In this document: in pieces, positions 60,711 to 64,000 of the stretch | How positions within the stretch are numbered: the first letter of the stretch is position 1 | How the letters are laid out: each line of letters starts with the position of its first letter | Assembly (NCBI GenBank): GCA_026129745.1 | Contig: JAHCHL010000007.1 | Location: forward strand, 78,759 to 142,758 | From: Fimbriimonadales bacterium | Lineage (GTDB): Bacteria; Armatimonadota; Fimbriimonadia; Fimbriimonadales; ATM1 | Direction of reading: 5' to 3' | DNA: 64,000 nucleotides | Made by a program: the position numbers and the translations under genes | Notes under the pieces: generated by a model | What the model saw: the letters and a program-made list of their open reading frames with translations, nothing else | Told to the model about the DNA's origin: nothing | Database searches by the model: none

Positions 60711-61166
60711 TTACCAATACGGCGGCACGGAGAAGCCTGCAGAGTCGCCGTCCTTCGTGTTGAGAGGAGTGACGTGCCGAACATGCCACCCATCCGAATC
60801 TTGTTCGAAGTCAAGATGATAGAGATTTCGATAAGTGCCACCCCAGTCATCTTCGACATCGGTAACGACTAAGACTTTGGCGGATTCCCCCATTGCGTTA
60901 CGCACTTTGAAATAGGCAAGCTCTCCCGTCACGAGGCCTTTGTCTACGGCATGTTCAACGCCCAGTGCAAAGTCTTTGCTTCGTCGAACGGTGTTGAATT
61001 CGACCCAGGCATACGGAAGCGTGAAGATGGCAACCCATAAGAAAACTAGTCTTGTCACCGCCGGCTTGTCGGCAGTGGATCCGACCTTGCTGAAAAGCAC
61101 GGAGATCCAGGTTAGTGCGCCGGCGATGGTGAAACAAACGATAGCGTAAAGCAGCAATCCGAGCAT
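60711..61166 (-). CDS. Small membrane protein of unknown function
   Basis: A 151-residue protein with two hydrophobic helices (about 3-25 and 35-58) and a charged, soluble C-terminal ~90 residues (VEHAVDKGLVTGELAYFKVRN, VTDVEDDWGGTYRNLYHLDFE). It is 29 bases upstream of prfB and may be in its operon. I do not recognise the family. Confidence 0.75.
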   Translation of the reverse strand: MLGLLLYAIVCFTIAGALTWISVLFSKVGSTADKPAVTRLVFLWVAIFTLPYAWVEFNTVRRSKDFALGVEHAVDKGLVTGELAYFKVRNAMGESAKVLVVTDVEDDWGGTYRNLYHLDFEQDSDGWHVRHVTPLNTKDGDSAGFSVPPYW

Positions 61167-61420
61167 AGTCCCTCAGCCCTCTCTCGTGTGAGTTTTCCGT
61201 GTGGGGTACTGACTCGTCCCAGCATTTTTGCTGGATTGCGCTTCCTTTTTAGGCCGGAATGAGTTTTGATGCCGTCAAACAGTTGTCTTCGGCTAAGGCC
61301 GCAGGGCAAAGGAGAGCCGCGAAGTTCTCCTTAGAGGGAAATAGCTTCGCGTGGACGTGGGGGACGGCTTAGGCCGTCCCCTTCTCGCTATGGGAGTTCG
61401 GCTGCGGTATAAACCGGGCG
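61167..61420. other. Structured intergenic region between diverging genes
   Basis: These 254 bases have no gene. Several strong inverted repeats occur: CCAGCA/TGCTGG around TTTT (about 61218-61236), CGCGAAG/CTTCGCG (about 61318-61351) and a nine-pair stem GGGGACGGC/GCCGTCCCC (61360-61381) with TTAG loop, all before the CoA-transferase start at 61421. Their density suggests a structured leader or small RNA, but no known riboswitch core is recognisable by eye. Confidence 0.45.
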
Positions 61421-62116
61421 ATGGACAAGACAGTTTCCTCTGCAGTCGAAGCGCTTCGTCAAGCGGGTTTGCGAGATGGGATGACGTTGATGTCGGGCGG
61501 TTTCGGCCTTTGCGGTATTCCCGAGAATCTAATCGTTGCGGTTAGGGAGATCGGCGCCAAAGACTTGACGTTCATCAGCAACAACGCAGGCGTGGACGAC
61601 TTCGGCCTGGGGCTTCTTTTGCAGACGAAGCAAATCAAGAAGATGGTGTCGAGCTATGTTGGCGAGAATGCGATATTCGAGCAGCAGTTCTTGTCTGGGG
61701 AGTTAGAAGTTGAGCTGGTTCCACAAGGAACGTTAGCGGAGCGAATTCGAGCAGGTGGGGCCGGCATCCCGGCGTTTTTCACGCCGACGGGCTATGGCAC
61801 ACTTGTCGCGGAAGGAAAGGAGACGCGAGAAATCGACGGCAGACATTACGTGCTGGAAACCGCATTGAAGGCGGACATTTCATTGGTCAAAGCGTGGAAA
61901 GCAGATCGGGCTGGAAACCTCATCTACCGAATGACCGCGCGAAACTTCAATCCGATGATGGCGACCGCGGGCAAGATAACGGTTGCAGAAGTAGAAGAGA
62001 TTGTTGCCATTGGGGAACTCGATCCAGATTGCATTCACACGCCAGGGATCTATGTCGATATGGTGGTTCAAGGCAAGTTTGAAAAGAGAATCGAGCAACG
62101 GACAGTCCGCCAATGA
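61421..62116 (+). CDS. scoA: 3-oxoacid CoA-transferase subunit A
   Basis: A 231-residue CoA-transferase family I alpha subunit. It shows [49 protein letters not shown] and [25 protein letters not shown], then [22 protein letters not shown] and HTPGIYVD. With subunit B it would transfer CoA between succinyl-CoA and acetoacetate. The catalytic Glu is in subunit B, which is not next to it: the following gene is unrelated. Confidence 0.92.
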   Translation: MDKTVSSAVEALRQAGLRDGMTLMSGGFGLCGIPENLIVAVREIGAKDLTFISNNAGVDDFGLGLLLQTKQIKKMVSSYVGENAIFEQQFLSGELEVELVPQGTLAERIRAGGAGIPAFFTPTGYGTLVAEGKETREIDGRHYVLETALKADISLVKAWKADRAGNLIYRMTARNFNPMMATAGKITVAEVEEIVAIGELDPDCIHTPGIYVDMVVQGKFEKRIEQRTVRQ

Positions 62117-62211
62117 TTTTCATCCGGTAGCGCCAGAATCACTCGTAATCAGTTCCGAAATCCTGCTACCATTGCTTTAGGCCGAACGTTGCCTCGGCCG
62201 GAGGGACCAGT

Positions 62212-64000
62212 ATGAGAAGAGCCACCGCAATCTGTTTGCTTGCATCTGCACTTGTTGTAACCTTGATTTCTTCTGCTGGCGCACAGCCTCAAGCCTCTTT
62301 TCGCCAATTGTTAGATGGACTCCATGCGCGCTCCATTGGCCCTGCGAACCCATCGGGCCGAATTGTCGAATTGGCTGTCGTCGAAAGCAATCCGGACACT
62401 TTCTACTTTGCCGCTGCCAATGGCGGGGTTTGGAAGACGACAAACGGCGGCAAGTCGTTCGAACCGATTTTCGACAATTACTCCTCCATTGGAGTAGGCA
62501 GCGTCGCTGTCAGCCAATCGAATCCAAACATCGTTTGGGTTGGTACTGGCGAAGGGAACATTATCCGCAGCGGCTCTTGGGGAAGCGGAGTTTACAAGTC
62601 GGTCGATGGCGGAAAGACGTTTCAACACATGGGTCTACGGGAAAGCCGACAGAACGCACGCATCGTCATTCATCCCACCAATCCTGACATCGTGTACGTC
62701 GCCGCGCTCGGGCATGCATGGGGACCCAATTCAGAGCGCGGACTTTACAAGACGACGAACGGCGGAAGAACTTGGACGAAGCTGTTAGGCGACGATGAAA
62801 ACACGGGTTGCATCGAAGTCACGATGGACACGCAGAATCCAAGCATTCTTTACGCTTCGCTCTATCACTATCGCAGAGACGCGTTCTCCGGCACGTCACC
62901 ACGCATCGAGTGGGGTCCAGGTTCCGGCTGCTTCCGCACTGAAGATGGCGGCACGACTTGGACGCGGCTAAGCAACGGATTTCCTGATGGAGAGTTAGGC
63001 CGCGTCGGCTTTTCCGTCTACTTGCGCGATCCGAACATCGTTTATGCAGTCGTTCAAGCACCGACTCGGCAGCAAACTGGAACTTACCGCTCCAACGATC
63101 GAGGCATTACTTGGGAGAAAGTGAACGACTTTCAGGCGAACCCTCCGTTCTTCTATCAGCAGATTCGTGTCGATCCGAATGATCCAGAAACCATATTCTT
63201 GTGCAACGTGCAATTAACTTGGTCGACCGATGGCGGGCGGACGCTGCAGCCGGTACAGCAGCGCGGCGTTCACGTCGATCATCACGCGTTGTGGATCAAT
63301 CCGAAAGACTCGAACCACATTATTCTCGGCAACGACGGCGGCGTCTACATCACAAAGGACAGGGCGCAGTCGTGGGAGTGGGTTGCCAACACGCCGCTCG
63401 GCCAGTTCTACGCAGGCGGTTACGACATGGCGAAGCCTTACAACGTTATGGGAGGCGTGCAGGATAACGGTAGCTGGCATGGCCCAAGCCGTACTTATCG
63501 GTCGAATGGAATCCTGAATGCGGACTGGCGTCGCGTAGGTGGGGGTGACGGATTCTATGTTTGGGCAGATCCAACAGACCACAACATCGTCTATTCCGAA
63601 AGCCAATATGGAGCATTGCGTCGCTACAATTTCGCAGAATCAAATCAAGCGCGCAACATTCAACCACGGCCGGCACAGGGCGCGGAGCGTTATCGGTTCA
63701 ATTGGAACACGCCGTTGCTCATTTCGCATCACGATCCAGCAACTATCTACTTTGGAGGGCAGTTTTTGTTCCGTTCGAAGAATCGAGGCGACAACTGGGA
63801 TACCATCAGCGGCGACCTAACACGAGGAATGCCGGCAGATCGAAATGACACCGGGCACACAATAACAACCATCGACGAGTCGAAACTGAAGCAAGGTGTA
63901 ATTTGGGTCGGAACAGACGATGGTCGACTTCATGTGACACTCGACGACGGACAAACATGGACTGAAGTCACCGACAATATTCCGGGAATCCCGACAGACG
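62212..64000 (+). CDS. Secreted BNR / VPS10-like repeat protein, partial (C-terminus beyond window end)
   Basis: Starts at ATG 62212 behind GGAGGG and stays open to the window end (596 complete codons). Signal MRRATAICLLASALVVTLISS...AGAQ. The body is a multi-bladed propeller with BNR/Asp-box units such as GGVWKTTNGGKSFE, GVYKSVDGGKTFQ, GLYKTTNGGRTW, GCFRTEDGGTTW and RSKNRGDNW, each S/T.DGG.TW. Such VPS10/YVTN-like proteins of this phylum are surface or periplasmic and often annotated as glycosyl hydrolases, but no catalytic site is proven here. A GGCCGA/TCGGCC hairpin lies in the preceding 95-base gap. Confidence 0.87.
   Translation, partial: MRRATAICLLASALVVTLISSAGAQPQASFRQLLDGLHARSIGPANPSGRIVELAVVESNPDTFYFAAANGGVWKTTNGGKSFEPIFDNYSSIGVGSVAVSQSNPNIVWVGTGEGNIIRSGSWGSGVYKSVDGGKTFQHMGLRESRQNARIVIHPTNPDIVYVAALGHAWGPNSERGLYKTTNGGRTWTKLLGDDENTGCIEVTMDTQNPSILYASLYHYRRDAFSGTSPRIEWGPGSGCFRTEDGGTTWTRLSNGFPDGELGRVGFSVYLRDPNIVYAVVQAPTRQQTGTYRSNDRGITWEKVNDFQANPPFFYQQIRVDPNDPETIFLCNVQLTWSTDGGRTLQPVQQRGVHVDHHALWINPKDSNHIILGNDGGVYITKDRAQSWEWVANTPLGQFYAGGYDMAKPYNVMGGVQDNGSWHGPSRTYRSNGILNADWRRVGGGDGFYVWADPTDHNIVYSESQYGALRRYNFAESNQARNIQPRPAQGAERYRFNWNTPLLISHHDPATIYFGGQFLFRSKNRGDNWDTISGDLTRGMPADRNDTGHTITTIDESKLKQGVIWVGTDDGRLHVTLDDGQTWTEVTDNIPGIPTD

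Noticed and set aside
60581..60859. A 92-aa minus-strand frame overlapping prfB's start
   Set aside because: It is a different frame from the RF2 leader and has no conserved features; the 24-codon leader in the correct frame ends at the frameshift TGA.
1..64000. tRNA, rRNA, tmRNA, RNase P or SRP RNA genes
   Set aside because: No conserved cores such as GTTCGA-type T arms with acceptor pairing were found on reading the intergenic gaps of both strands; a covariance scan would be decisive.

Overview
The window is a gene-dense bacterial chromosome segment, almost entirely coding on the minus strand. It shows no insertion sequence, phage, CRISPR array or recognisable tRNA/rRNA. Several features suggest a diderm with a complex envelope: a secretin, an LptC/OstA-like protein, an outer-membrane beta-barrel, CsaB next to a DUF5693 protein, and type IV pilus machinery with many F-T-L-I-E prepilins. 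Together these fit Armatimonadota (Fimbriimonadia-like). That placement is an inference from gene content, not a search result.

Layout: (1) 1-4.1 kb: aldo/keto reductase (cut by the window edge), NERD-domain helicase, then rplU-rpmA on the plus strand with a clear promoter and terminator, and a serine hydrolase. (2) 4.1-10.15 kb, minus strand: a tightly overlapping run aroK, aroB, small membrane protein, PASTA kinase-like protein (probably a pseudokinase), rpe, small membrane protein, ribD, ribE. (3) 10.2-40.8 kb, minus strand: one co-directional ~30 kb type IV pilus locus. In transcription order it reads pilB, pilT, pilC, pilD, pilin, a PilV/PilW/PilX-like minor-pilin set whose members are several times normal size, two giant PilY1-like secreted proteins (1516 and 2114 aa), then pilM, pilN, pilO, pilP, an STN-only secretin partner and the PilQ secretin. 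The last five carry glycine-rich, partly FGGGG-type, low-complexity stretches.

(4) 40.9-42.5 kb, plus strand: a DsbD-alpha-like protein and a redoxin lipoprotein. (5) 42.6-45.4 kb, minus strand: a tandemly duplicated three-gene cassette (small membrane protein, prepilin-like protein with Asp instead of Glu at +5, exported protein with 12 conserved cysteines). The first gene is broken by a nonsense codon in one copy. This cassette and the oversized minor-pilin/PilY1 module are the best candidates for something undescribed.

(6) 45.5-61.2 kb: a TPR protein on the plus strand, then a long minus-strand series. In transcription order this is a small membrane protein, prfB (RF2, with a programmed +1 frameshift that hides its first 24 codons), a 5'-nucleotidase-C-like protein, an M28 peptidase, a zinc-ribbon ORF, rhomboid, DUF5693, csaB, beta-barrel, a 939-aa-ORF secreted protein, a lipoprotein and an LptC-like protein. 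(7) 61.4-64 kb, plus strand: an orphan CoA-transferase subunit A and a BNR/VPS10-like repeat protein running off the end.

Translational coupling is pervasive (GTGA, TTGA, ATGA, TAATG junctions), and TTG and GTG starts are common. Coordinates give my preferred starts; where these differ from the longest open frame the reason is stated. No database search was possible, so family names rest on motifs and gene order read from the sequence.
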